Part shown: one piece after another, positions 53,732 to 62,456 of the stretch
How the letters are laid out: the number at the start of each line of letters is the position of its first letter
Numbering within the stretch: position 1 is the first letter of the stretch
The notes under the pieces: model-generated
What the model saw: the letters and a program-made list of their open reading frames with translations, nothing else
What the model was told of the DNA's origin: nothing
The model's database searches: none
From: Fodinibacter sp963833495
Lineage (GTDB): Bacteria > Actinomycetota > Actinomycetes > Actinomycetales > Dermatophilaceae
NCBI GenBank assembly: GCA_963833495.1
Contig: CAWHYJ010000011.1
Location: 310,001-374,000, forward strand
Reading direction: 5' to 3'
Length of the DNA: 64,000 bases
Position numbers and translations under genes: made by a program

Positions 53732-54711
53732 GCCGCGACATGACCTATCGGCACCTGGGCCGCTCCGGGCTCCTGGTGAGCCCCATCGGGTTGGGCACGA
53801 TGGGATTCGGCTACCTGACCGACGAGCCGACCAGCCTCGCCATCCTCGAGGCCGCCCTCGAAGCCGGCATCAACCTCGTCGACACTGCCGATGTCTACGG
53901 CGGCCCGCAGACTCCTGACATGGACCAGGGCTACGGGCGCTCCGAGGAGATCATCGGCCGCTGGCTCGCCCGCACCGGGCGGCGCGATGACATCGTCCTG
54001 GCCACCAAGGTGTACCAGCCAATGGGGTTGGGCCCCAACGACCGCCGCCTGTCCGCCTACCACCTGCGACGGGCGTGCGAGGCAAGCCTGCGCCGCCTCC
54101 AGACCGACCACATCGACCTGTACCAGATGCACCACGTGGACCGCGCCACCCCGTGGGAAGAGATCTGGCAGGCCATGGAGCAGCTGGTCCAGCAAGGCAA
54201 GATCAGCTATGTCGGCAGCAGCAACTTCGCCGGCTGGGACATCGCCACCGCCCAAGCCGTGGCCAGCGCTCGTCACTTCGTGGGACTGACCTCGGAGCAG
54301 AGCTTGTACAACCTGGCGGTGCGCGCCATCGAACAGGAAGTCATCCCCGCACTGCACCACCTGGGCATCGGCCTGATCGCGTACAGCCCACTGCACGCCG
54401 GCATGCTCACCGGCATCGTGACCAATGCGGCCGGCGCACCAGCCGAAGACCCGCGCATCGCAGGCCTGCGTGACCAGCTGTACTCCTACGAGGCGCTGTG
54501 CGCGCAGCTTGGCGCCAAACCGACCCAGGTGGCGCTGGCCTGGGTGCTCAGCAACCCGGTCACCTCCGCCGCCATCGTCGGCCCCGCAAACATCCACCAG
54601 CTCAACGCAGACCTCGCCGCCCTCACCACCCACCTGGAACCAGAAACGATGCAAGCCCTCGACGAGATCTTCCCCGGACCAGGGGAAGCTCCCCAGTCCT
54701 ACGCCTGGTAA
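53728..54711 (+). CDS. Aldo/keto reductase of the LacI operon
   Basis: A 327-residue AKR (Tas/YghZ-like): VSPIGLGTMGFGYLTDEPTS, catalytic Asp/Tyr in INLVDTADVYGG, Lys in IVLATKVYQP and His in DLYQMHHVDR; GSSNFAGWD binds cofactor. The active-site set is complete. The start overlaps the LacI stop by four bases. Confidence 0.92.
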   Translation: MSRDMTYRHLGRSGLLVSPIGLGTMGFGYLTDEPTSLAILEAALEAGINLVDTADVYGGPQTPDMDQGYGRSEEIIGRWLARTGRRDDIVLATKVYQPMGLGPNDRRLSAYHLRRACEASLRRLQTDHIDLYQMHHVDRATPWEEIWQAMEQLVQQGKISYVGSSNFAGWDIATAQAVASARHFVGLTSEQSLYNLAVRAIEQEVIPALHHLGIGLIAYSPLHAGMLTGIVTNAAGAPAEDPRIAGLRDQLYSYEALCAQLGAKPTQVALAWVLSNPVTSAAIVGPANIHQLNADLAALTTHLEPETMQALDEIFPGPGEAPQSYAW

Positions 54712-54912
54712 CGCCCCGCGACGCGCCTCACTTCACGCAACCACGGCCGCCGGGATCAACCCAAAGTGGGTGGACTCGCGGCAAAGAGACTCACGTCAAT
54801 CCGCGATGAAGTTGTCGGCTCTGAGGCCTCGCCTCCCGCCGGACATGCGACCGTCCGTCGGAGATGCGAGTGGCGAACGGTCGAGGCCTCCCGGCCGAAC
54901 GGCAGGGCGTGA

Positions 54913-55170
54913 TTAGGAATCCGGCTTCGTTGAGCCAGATCTCTCCTCCAGTTGTGGGCGGTGGCCGGACTCGGCCTCGACGGCGTCGTTGATGTCGGCT
55001 CCGCCCTGCTCGACCACCTCCGCGAAAAGCCGGCGACTCACGACCAGACCCTCTCGAACGGTGAAATGCGTGATCGCGCGCAGGTCAAACGGCTCTCCCT
55101 GCTCGGTGGTGCCCCACCAGTGCAACTCAAGTGTGGCAGCGCCGCGGGCCTTGGCGAGGTCGGTTATGCC
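54913..55170 (-). pseudogene. C-terminal half of a SnoaL-like protein
   Basis: The minus strand reads ARGAATLELHWWGTTEQGEP, then FDLRAITHFTVREGLVVSRR, the last strands of a SnoaL/NTF2 fold. The N-terminal half is absent; the upstream DNA is in other frames and non-coding. A full-length gene probably decayed. Confidence 0.5.
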
Positions 55171-55484
55171 GTTGTGTGGGGCGTCACCGTGCGAGGCACG
55201 GTGCTCACCTTGGGGCTCGCCAGTGGGCCGCCCCAACGGGCCGAACTCCCGGGCACGACCACAGTCACGATGGGTGCAGCCCGATCCACCGCTTGCCAAC
55301 GCCCGGGGACTTGCAGGTCTCACGGAGACCCGACCCAACGCTGCAATAGCAGGCGGGCCAGCGCGTGGGTTCGCGAGGGGGCCAGCCGGTTCGCCCGCTT
55401 GGCGGCGGAGAGACGCATCTCCCAGGGGGATTGCGCCTGCGTCCTCTCTGCCGCCGGGGTCTTGGCCGGGCCTGACGAAGTGGG
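55171..55484. other. 314-base gap
   Basis: No gene seen. Base composition is lower in coding-type bias than the flanks. Confidence 0.3.
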
Positions 55485-55862
55485 GTGGTGGTGGGCATCA
55501 AGCTGTTTCCCGTGGCGTCGGACACACGAATGGTGGCCTTGGGCTTTGGCAAGTTCGCTCGCGCAGACCGCATCCGCATCTTCGCGCTCGAGCGCATCAC
55601 CGGCGAGGAACGCGGTGATGGCCGCCGCACCCGGGTTTGGACCGATGGGGTCGCCGAACCCTTGATCGCCTCACGGTCCGAGGGCACCATACTTCGTGAC
55701 ATGGGGCAGGAGGCCGCCATCGCTGTGCCTGTGCTCGACGAGGCGTTGGGCCTGGCAGCGCGGCTGGCGGCCGCGGCTGATGCGGACAGGGTCGACCTGA
55801 TCTACCTTGGTCGTCGAGCGCGGCGGCTGTCGGCGTCGACGACCGAGTCTGGTTCTGCATAG
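55485..55862 (+). CDS. RemA (DUF370)-like protein with a C-terminal extension
   Basis: A 125-residue product from GTG 55485 (or 55488). Residues about 15-75, VALGFGKFARADRIRIFALE ... GDGRRTRVWTDGVAEPLIAS, recall RemA, the biofilm-matrix DNA-binding regulator of Bacillus (NIGFGN-x-V-x-A-x-R, then YGRRTRAVI). The C-terminal 50 residues add an amphipathic helix. It precedes ppk2 by 255 bases. The match is by pattern only. Confidence 0.5.
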   Translation: MVVGIKLFPVASDTRMVALGFGKFARADRIRIFALERITGEERGDGRRTRVWTDGVAEPLIASRSEGTILRDMGQEAAIAVPVLDEALGLAARLAAAADADRVDLIYLGRRARRLSASTTESGSA

Positions 55863-56117
55863 GCCGCAGGGGGAAGTCTCCTTCGAGTCGAGTGGCGGCC
55901 CAGACACGCTGGATGGGCTGCGACTACCTGACTCCACTGGTCGCGGGCAACGCAATAGCGGAGAATCAACGACATGACCACCCTGCCGCAGCGTTGCCCA
56001 GGCCGGTTCGCGGCCGCGACTCAGCCGCCACATCGACTCCTCTTCGGCTCCGAAACCAAAGCCGGCCACCCCCGGTCGGGGCGGTGACCCCGTGAGCGAG
56101 GAAGGGTCGGCAAGAGG

Positions 56118-56885
56118 ATGAAGCGGAAGACGTACGAGAGCGAGCTCCGGGGCCTTCAAGGTGAGCTGGTTGCCATGCAGGAATGGGTGAAGGACACCGA
56201 CGCGAAGGTCTGTGTGGTCTTCGAGGGCCGCGACACCGCCGGGAAGGGCGGCACGATCAAGGCGATCACCGAAAGGGTCAGCCCGCGCGTCTTTCGGGTA
56301 GTCGCACTGCCCGCGCCCACCGAGCGCGAGAAGTCGCAGATGTACATCCAGCGCTACCTCGCCCACTTTCCCGCCGCCCGGGAGGTCGTCATCTTCGACC
56401 GCAGCTGGTACAACCGCGCCGGAGTCGAACGAGTGATGGGCTTTTGCACCGAGGAGGAGTCCGACCGTTTCCTCAACCTGGTGCCCACTGTCGAGCGTGC
56501 GATGGTCGACTCGGGGATCCTGCTGGTCAAGTACTGGCTCGAGGTGAGCCAGGAGGAGCAGACCCGGCGGCTCCAGAGCCGGATCGACGATCCGCGCAAG
56601 ATCTGGAAGCTCTCCGGGATGGACCTGCTGTCCTATGCCCGCTGGTACGACTACTCCCGTGCGCGCGACACGATGCTGCGGGCATCCGACTCGTCCTGGG
56701 CGCCCTGGTTCGTGGCCGACACCAACGACAAGCGACGTGGGCGCCTGAACATCATCAGCCACCTGCTCAGTCAGGTCCCCTACGAACCGCTGACACCCGA
56801 CGACGCCGAACTGCCCCCGCGGCAGGAGCCCGCGGGCTACGTCGAGCCCGACCTGCCCCTACGCCACATTCCCACGCCGTTCTGA
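56118..56885 (+). CDS. ppk2: Polyphosphate kinase 2 (PPK2)
   Basis: A 255-residue PPK2 that transfers phosphate between polyphosphate and nucleotides. Walker A is VVFEGRDTAGKGGTIKAITE, lid FDRSWYNRAGVERVMGF, and the end of the core is RSRID-type (LQSRIDDPRKIWKLSGMD). ATG 56118 with AGGAAGGG upstream. Length and motifs fit class I enzymes (NDP-preferring). With ppk1 at the other end of the window it gives both routes of polyphosphate metabolism. Confidence 0.93.
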   Translation: MKRKTYESELRGLQGELVAMQEWVKDTDAKVCVVFEGRDTAGKGGTIKAITERVSPRVFRVVALPAPTEREKSQMYIQRYLAHFPAAREVVIFDRSWYNRAGVERVMGFCTEEESDRFLNLVPTVERAMVDSGILLVKYWLEVSQEEQTRRLQSRIDDPRKIWKLSGMDLLSYARWYDYSRARDTMLRASDSSWAPWFVADTNDKRRGRLNIISHLLSQVPYEPLTPDDAELPPRQEPAGYVEPDLPLRHIPTPF

Positions 56886-57108
56886 CCCGGCTGCTCGAGC
56901 GCGCCCACAGGTTCGAGCTCGTCCCCGGCGACGAAGGCGGCCCATCACCGCCTGCGCCGACATTCCCTCGCCAGCCTGACACGTCGGATCCTCAGCATCG
57001 TCTACGAGGGGTTCCGCATCACCAGGGCTGCGCTAAGGCTTCGCCGACGATCAAGGACATCCCCCAGCCTCGCGCTCGCGCGCAGAGCCCCGACCTGACC
57101 CTGCCCGC

Positions 57109-57231
57109 TTCCTGCACGACGAGCTTTGCCAGGCCAGCCCTGACCTGATGCGTGAGCTGCTGAGCACGTTCATCAACGCGCTGCTGTCGGCGCAGGCCGA
57201 TGCCGCGTGCGGCGCGGAGTACGACGCGCGA
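57109..57231 (+). mobile_element. N-terminal fragment of an IS256-family transposase
   Basis: The frame reads DELCQASPDLMRELLSTFIN then ALLSAQADAACGAEYDAR, which is the start of IS256 (mutator-type) transposases. The DDE domain is missing and the frame decays after 57231. No terminal inverted repeats were recognised. Confidence 0.65.
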
Positions 57232-57558
57232 CCTCAAAGGATCGCCGCCGAACACCACCGCTCAGGACTTGACCAGCCCACTTCGCGCACTCGCGTCACG
57301 GCAGCCCAATGATGGCGTCTTCATCCGTGTGCGGGCACATCGGCTCACACGGAGCAAGGACGGACGAGGACCTCGGTCCACGAATGGAGTCACTCATGCC
57401 GACCAGGCAGGACTGCCAGAGCTCGGACCCCTCTCCATGGTGGAGCGGTGGGCCCGGGCTGGCCAATACCGCACCTACCCGCAAGGGGCCGATGAGCGTT
57501 GAGAACTGACCCGTCTCCAGCACACCCGAGCCTACGAGGTACCGGATATGTTCCACGG
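57232..57558. other. 327-base gap between the IS remnant and the QEGLA gene
   Basis: No gene seen. It probably contains the promoter of the QEGLA/ATP-grasp operon, but no clear -35/-10 pair or ribosome site stands out. Confidence 0.3.
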
Positions 57559-58740
57559 ATGGCATCCCCGGCCGATCAGCTCGCGCCTGCCCTGGCGATC
57601 GACGTCAGACTGACTGAGATCGAGCGAAGTCTGGACCTGCTGCTCAACGTCACGCCGGTCAACGCGACCGAGGCGTGGGCGGATTTTGAGCGAAGTGACT
57701 TCGGGACGGCGCCGACCCTCCAGCTGCGACCGCTGGCATTCGATCCCGACCTCGTGCGTCGCGACCTGTACAACCTCGAGATCGAGGGCGTGACCGACCC
57801 GGCCCTGCACGCGCTGTTCAGGGCCAAGCGCGATGAGATAGCCCGTCAGGTGACGGCATTGGAGGACCGCGACACCTCACGTTTCGTCTATGGGTCGTTG
57901 CAGCTGTATGGCGCGGTCGCCGCGCCCCTCGTGCGTGCCGCCGAGGAGCTGCTCGCGACCATCGCCCCGCAGGCCCCTAGCGCCCAGACGGTCACGGCCG
58001 CTGCGTTCGCTGATGCGGCCCGAGCAGAGATGGACAGGTACCGGGAGGTGTACCCGGAGTTCCCGGCGAACCTCGAGGTGCGTGCCGACGTCTCGGACCT
58101 GATGGTGTCCTTCGGCCGGCTGCTCATCCCGGAGGCCGCCGCGTTCCGAGCAGACCGGGTGCAGCCGCTGCTGCATCACGAGGTAGGCACCCACGTCGTG
58201 ACCTACCTCAACGGGGCCCGTCAGCCTCTGACCCTGCTGACCATCGGGCTGCCCGGCTACGACGAGACCCAGGAGGGGCTCGCCGTGCTCGCCGAGTACC
58301 TCACCGGCGGCCTGGACCCACGGCGTCTTCGGGTGCTCGCAGCACGAGTGGTCGCCGTCGACAAGATGCTCGTCGGCGATGGCTTCCTGGAGATCTTCGA
58401 GTCACTACGAGGGGACTACTCGATCCCGAACAGGACCGCGTGGTCCATCACCAGCCGTGTCATGGTCGGCGGCGGCTCGGCAAAGGACGCCATCTACCTG
58501 CGGGGGATCTCCCGCATCCTCGACGCTCTCGCGGAGGGGATCACCCTTGACGCCCTGCTCGTCGGCAAGCTCGCCCTCGACCACGTCCCGCTGGTGCAGG
58601 ACCTGCTCGACCGCGGAGTGCTGCACCCGGCCTGGGTGCGCCCCCGCTGGCTGGACGTGCCGGGGGCGCAGGAGCGGCTGGACCGGCTGCGGGCCGGCGC
58701 CACCGTCAACGACCTGTACGAAGGAGAGGTATCGGCATGA
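57559..58740 (+). CDS. QEGLA-motif (DUF1704/MATCAP-like) metallo-carboxypeptidase homologue
   Basis: A 393-residue protein from ATG 57559. It belongs to the TIGR02421/DUF1704 family, whose eukaryotic members (MATCAP) remove the C-terminal Tyr of alpha-tubulin. The zinc motif HExxxH is HHEVGTH (His207, Glu208, His212) followed by VVTYLNG; the family motif QEGLA is at 238-242. N-terminal 150 residues are helical. No signal peptide. The next gene, an ATP-grasp ligase, overlaps its stop by four bases. Natural substrate unknown in bacteria. Confidence 0.9.
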   Translation: MASPADQLAPALAIDVRLTEIERSLDLLLNVTPVNATEAWADFERSDFGTAPTLQLRPLAFDPDLVRRDLYNLEIEGVTDPALHALFRAKRDEIARQVTALEDRDTSRFVYGSLQLYGAVAAPLVRAAEELLATIAPQAPSAQTVTAAAFADAARAEMDRYREVYPEFPANLEVRADVSDLMVSFGRLLIPEAAAFRADRVQPLLHHEVGTHVVTYLNGARQPLTLLTIGLPGYDETQEGLAVLAEYLTGGLDPRRLRVLAARVVAVDKMLVGDGFLEIFESLRGDYSIPNRTAWSITSRVMVGGGSAKDAIYLRGISRILDALAEGITLDALLVGKLALDHVPLVQDLLDRGVLHPAWVRPRWLDVPGAQERLDRLRAGATVNDLYEGEVSA

Positions 58741-59735
58741 GACTCGCCTTCGTCGTCAACGACGTCGCCACCGAGATCGATGAGTACACCACCACCCGGC
58801 TGGCTCGCGCTGCCTGCCAGGCCGGCCACGAGGTCTGGTACGTCGGGGTCGCTGACATCGAGCTCGGCGAGAGCGAAGGCCGGCTGGTCGCTCGGGCGCA
58901 CTGCGCCACCTTCGACACCGGTGACACCCTTGCGAGCTTCATGCAGCGGATCAAGGAAGTGGATGTCCAGCGGGTCGTGCTCGACGACCTTGACGCCCTG
59001 TACCTGCGCACTGAGTCGGTCGACGACTTGCAGGAGCGGCCGTGGGCCAGCCCGCTGCCGGTGGTCTTCGGTCAGATGCTCAAGGCGCGCGGGGTCACCG
59101 TGGTCAACGACCCGATGTCGCTGATCCGTGCGACCAGCAAGCTCTACCTGGAGGAGTTCCCCGAGAGCATCCGGCCCCGCTCGCTCGTCACCCGCGACCC
59201 CGACGCGATCCGCCGGTTCGTCCGCGAGGTCGGACACTGCGTCGTCAAACCGCTGTACGGCGCCAAGGGTCGCAACGTGTTCATGATCGAGGGCGAGGGC
59301 GAGACCAACCTCGCGCAGATGACCGAGGCCGTGCTCCAGGACGGCTACGCGGTCGTGCAGGAGTTCGTCGACGGCGGCGAGAACGGCGACGCCCGGATCT
59401 TCCTGCTCGAGGGAGAGATCCTCCAGTGCGACGGGACGCCTGCCGCGTTCGCCAGGGTGCCGGCCGCCGACGACCCACGCGCCAACATCAGCACCGGAGG
59501 CAGGTCGGTTCCGCTCGAGATCGGCTCGGCCGAGCGCGGCATCGTCGACGCGATGAGGGACAAGCTCGTGGCTGACGGGATGTTCCTGGTCGGCATCGAC
59601 GTGATCGGCGGGGCGGTCGTGGAGATCAATGCGGAGAGCCCCGGCGGCCTGCAGAGCGTGGAGCGGCTCTACGCCATCGACGTTGGCCCCACCGTCATCG
59701 CGGCCCTCGAACATCGCTGCCGTCGCAGGCTCTAG
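58737..59735 (+). CDS. ATP-grasp ligase, glutathione synthetase-like
   Basis: A 332-residue protein whose ATG overlaps the QEGLA stop. An N-terminal GshB-like domain (RLAFVVNDVATEIDEYTTTR) is followed by ATP-grasp strands: VVKPLYGAKGRNVFMIEGEG (P-loop-like Gly/Lys region), VVQEFVDGGENGDARIFLLE and the metal-binding VEINAESPGGLQSVE. It should ligate an amino acid or peptide to a carboxylate via acyl-phosphate. Substrate unknown; strict coupling to the carboxypeptidase suggests opposing or sequential reactions. Confidence 0.92.
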   Translation: MRLAFVVNDVATEIDEYTTTRLARAACQAGHEVWYVGVADIELGESEGRLVARAHCATFDTGDTLASFMQRIKEVDVQRVVLDDLDALYLRTESVDDLQERPWASPLPVVFGQMLKARGVTVVNDPMSLIRATSKLYLEEFPESIRPRSLVTRDPDAIRRFVREVGHCVVKPLYGAKGRNVFMIEGEGETNLAQMTEAVLQDGYAVVQEFVDGGENGDARIFLLEGEILQCDGTPAAFARVPAADDPRANISTGGRSVPLEIGSAERGIVDAMRDKLVADGMFLVGIDVIGGAVVEINAESPGGLQSVERLYAIDVGPTVIAALEHRCRRRL

Positions 59736-60062
59736 TCCGGAGTCCTAACCCCGACACAACTGGTCCCAACTTGGTGCAGAGGGGCGGCGCCCGCCCATCC
59801 CTCTTGTCAGCCGTGTGCGTGAACATCAACGTGATGGGAACGTCTCGCGCACCTCAAGATGTCAGCCTTGGCGGCGAAGCTGCGCACGTCGACCCACCCC
59901 CTGGAGCGCCTCCACAGGCGAAGTGACGCGGGGCAACCGTCAGAAGTCGGGCCGGCCGCGCTTGTTCCAACGAGGCGAAGTTGGCCTGGGGGGTTCAGGC
60001 GGCGTGCAGGTGACTCACGGTCATCGCTCAGGGTGTTGCGCCACAGTGGGTGTCAGGCCCAT
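59736..60062. other. Gap with a possible second IS256 piece
   Basis: At about 59862-59960 one frame reads LAAKLRTSTHPLERLHRRSD, similar to the KIWSTNPLERLNKEIKRR block near the C-terminus of IS256 transposases, but it degenerates quickly. Nothing else seen. Confidence 0.3.
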
Positions 60063-60128
60063 GCACCCGCCCCCCCGGGTGCGTGGGCTTAGCGTCCCGG
60101 GTTGAGGCCTCACGGCCTCCCCGGGACG
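60063..60128. terminator. Two strong consecutive hairpins
   Basis: GCACCCG-loop-CGGGTGC (60063-60082) is followed by a nested hairpin at 60093-60128, where CGTCCCGGG/CCGGGACG encloses GAGGCC-TCAC-GGCCTC. They lie about 330 bases after the ATP-grasp gene. They may be a terminator or a small RNA. Confidence 0.45.
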
Positions 60129-60710
60129 CGCCCTCTGCCCGCGACTACGCCCCAACTCGTCATGAAGATCCCTCGACTCCCTCGTGGACAGGCGCGAAGA
60201 GACCGTCTGCTGCGCCCAAGGCCGCAGGAACGAGCCAACATTGGGGTGGCATGGGGCCGCGTGTCCGGCCGACATCCGTCCAAGTGCCGTCTCGCGGGTC
60301 GGTGCGAGGCTGCTCGATGCCGTGGCGTGGTCCCAGCGTTCAGGATCGACCGATGACGTAGTGTCGCCCGTCATCGTGTTGGTCCGGCTGGGGATCGGAT
60401 CGGCCGGTCTTCGCCGTCCGGTCGGACGGTGCGCCAATGTGCACTTCTAGTCGTCGTCACGTGCACATGAACCTGTGTCCACGGCCGAGGTTGCGCGTCG
60501 GGTGCGGAGAACGGGCCGAGGTCGGTCCTTGGCGACGGGGTCATGATTCAGCATCCCTACCTCGCCTGCGGGGTGCAACGGATGCCGCTCTGCTCGCATC
60601 TGGCAGGACCGCGTCCAAGTGCAGGGCATTCCAAGTTGTCCTGCACGGCACACGGCAGACGAAGTGACGCAGCTTGATCCGTTCGAAGCTGCCGATGAGC
60701 GCTAGAACCC
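60129..60710. other. 582 bases without a convincing gene
   Basis: Short frames on both strands lack coding bias and ribosome sites. The region reads like decayed intergenic DNA. Confidence 0.3.
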
Positions 60711-60983
60711 CTAGCGCTTCGTGACGGTGACCGTGACCCTGTCGCCGATGTCCTTGCCGAGCGTCCTGCGGACCTTCGCACTCAGCGACACCATGTGCCC
60801 GCCGGTTCCGGTGACCATCGCCCCGACGTTCTCGAGCTGCACCTCGTCGACCGTCACATCGACCCTTACGGTCTTGCCGGTACCGAAGAACTCGGCCGAG
60901 TCGGGAATCTCGACGCAGCTCCAGGTGTCGCCCTTGACCTCGACGCCGATCGTTGCCTCGAAGCTCTTCCCCGCTGCAGCCAT
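60711..60983 (-). CDS. DUF1905 protein
   Basis: A 90-residue beta-barrel protein: SFEATIGVEVKGDTWSCVEI, SAEFFGTGKTVRVDVTVDEV, then GHMVSLSAKVRRTLGKDIGD and VTVTVTKR. This is DUF1905 from end to end. Function unknown. ATG 60983. The only other trace of the family here is the remnant at 49897. Confidence 0.82.
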   Translation of the reverse strand: MAAAGKSFEATIGVEVKGDTWSCVEIPDSAEFFGTGKTVRVDVTVDEVQLENVGAMVTGTGGHMVSLSAKVRRTLGKDIGDRVTVTVTKR

Positions 60984-61255
60984 GCCAGCACATCCTGACC
61001 AGGTTCGGCGTCGTCCCCGTCGTCCATGCGCACGGGCAACTCATCGACAACCCTGGGCCCCTGTCCACCTCTCGGGGTGCTCAACGATCTCGCGGGTGAT
61101 CTCCACCTACAAATTGTGCCCGCGTCGCTCGCCGCGGCGGGAGCTTCATTCAGCCGCGTCACCCCTGTCGGATCACGCGGCGTTATGACGCAGGTTGGAA
61201 CTGCAACGTTCGAGTGCGGGTGGAGGGAAGTCGGCCCCTCCAGTAGGCCTCGGAT

Positions 61256-61556
61256 GTGAGTAGCGTCGAATCCGTGTCCAGCAGGTCGGAACGACGAGCG
61301 GCGCGTGCGGCGGTTGCGGACTATCACGACGCCCAGCAAGGAGCGGCTGGTTGCTCGCGTCGGAGAGGCTGTCGATCGCTAACGCGCCGGCGAACTGGAT
61401 GCCTTCGAGGTCGACCGTGTTCTCTTCCAGAACTCCCGGGCGGCCAAGGAGCTGTGGAAGTTCTGCAACCACCTTCAGGTGGAGGTTGCCGCGGCCATAA
61501 TCATCGAGAAGGCGCCCCGCGACTGGTGCGAACTCGGCGCGCCGAGAGAACGGTGA
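61256..61556 (+). pseudogene. Broken small actinobacterial gene (frameshift plus stop)
   Basis: From GTG 61256 the frame reads SVSSRSERRAARAAVADYHD; after one extra base near 61333 it continues SKERLVARVGEAVDR, then a TAA, then RAGELDAFEVDRVLFQNSRA and AKELWKFCNHLQVEVAAAII to the TGA at 61554. The family normally has a Tyr where the TAA stands. Frameshift plus stop may both be real decay. Confidence 0.6.
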
Positions 61557-61651
61557 CGGGCGGCCCCAGCCGGAGGCAGGAACTGGCGGCGAAATGACGC
61601 AGGGCCGGTCGGGGGGTCCCGAAACACTTCTTGCCGCGCCGAGTGGCACTA

Positions 61652-61686
61652 GAGAGCCCCGCCGAGCAGGGTGCGGCGGGGCTCTC
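61652..61686. terminator. Perfect 13-bp hairpin
   Basis: GAGAGCCCCGCCG and CGGCGGGGCTCTC pair exactly around a 9-base loop, followed by GTTGAAC. It lies 95 bases after the broken gene and 195 bases beyond the convergent UPF0158 stop. The rest of this 324-base gap shows no gene. Confidence 0.65.
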
Positions 61687-61880
61687 GTTGAACAATCTAC
61701 AGTTCGCCCTCCGCTCGCGTCATTGGACGTTGGTACTACGCCCCCGCCAGACGGTAGGAAGCTTCGGATCGACCGAAGCCCTTGGCCAGACATCTCTGAT
61801 GCTCCCGGCCGCTGTCGACTCGCGGCGAAGAGACGCGGGTGCGACTACGCGAATCGAACCGGCGGATGCACTGATCGACA

Positions 61881-62351
61881 TCATGGCAGGGCGGGCTCGC
61901 GGTGGTCTCGCTGGAACCGTTGGGCGGCGTCTTCGTCGATCAGTCCTTCGTCCGCCAGCCATTGCACGGCCCGGACACGTGCCCTGACATCACGCATCGC
62001 GTGCCAGGCCGAGATCAGCTCGGGGTGCCTTTGGTAGAGCTCGTTCTTGAAGCGCCGGAAGGCGCCCTTGCCCTCCAACGCGCGCCTCAGGCGCTCGCCG
62101 GCGCCGCGGTCGCTGATGCCGTCGGCGAAGTCGACCATGTCCTGGTACCAGATGTAGGACGGGAGGGGGTCGATCAGGATCAGGTCCAGCTCGTCGAGGT
62201 CGACTGGGTTCTCACCATCGACGCCCAGGTCGCTGGTCCAGAAGGCAACCTCACCCGTTCTCGGGTTGATCAACCACCGGTGGTCGTAGTCGGCCTGGTC
62301 TGCCAAGGCGTTGGCGATCTCCTCGACGTCGATCGCATCCAGGTGGAGCAT
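61881..62351 (-). CDS. UPF0158 family protein
   Basis: A 156-residue product. ATG 62351 is preferred because a start at 62465 would run into the divergent dodecin gene. The UPF0158 blocks are present: LDAIDVEEIANALADQADYD, WLINPRTGEVAF, YIWYQDMVDFADGI, RALEGKGAFRRFKNEL and WHAMRDVRARVRAVQWLADE. Function unknown, soluble. Confidence 0.8.
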   Translation of the reverse strand: MLHLDAIDVEEIANALADQADYDHRWLINPRTGEVAFWTSDLGVDGENPVDLDELDLILIDPLPSYIWYQDMVDFADGISDRGAGERLRRALEGKGAFRRFKNELYQRHPELISAWHAMRDVRARVRAVQWLADEGLIDEDAAQRFQRDHREPALP

Positions 62352-62456
62352 CCAGCCAGCGTAGAACCGGAGTAGGTCACGTGCATCAGCCAACGGCTCA
62401 CCGGTGATGCGCGGCTCGCGGCGACGTGACGCGCCCTCGGACGAAGGGGTCGGCCC

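Noticed and set aside
61848..61866. tRNA-like T-loop on the minus strand (GGTTCGATTC)
   Set aside because: The flanking bases cannot form a T-stem or acceptor stem, and no anticodon arm is present.
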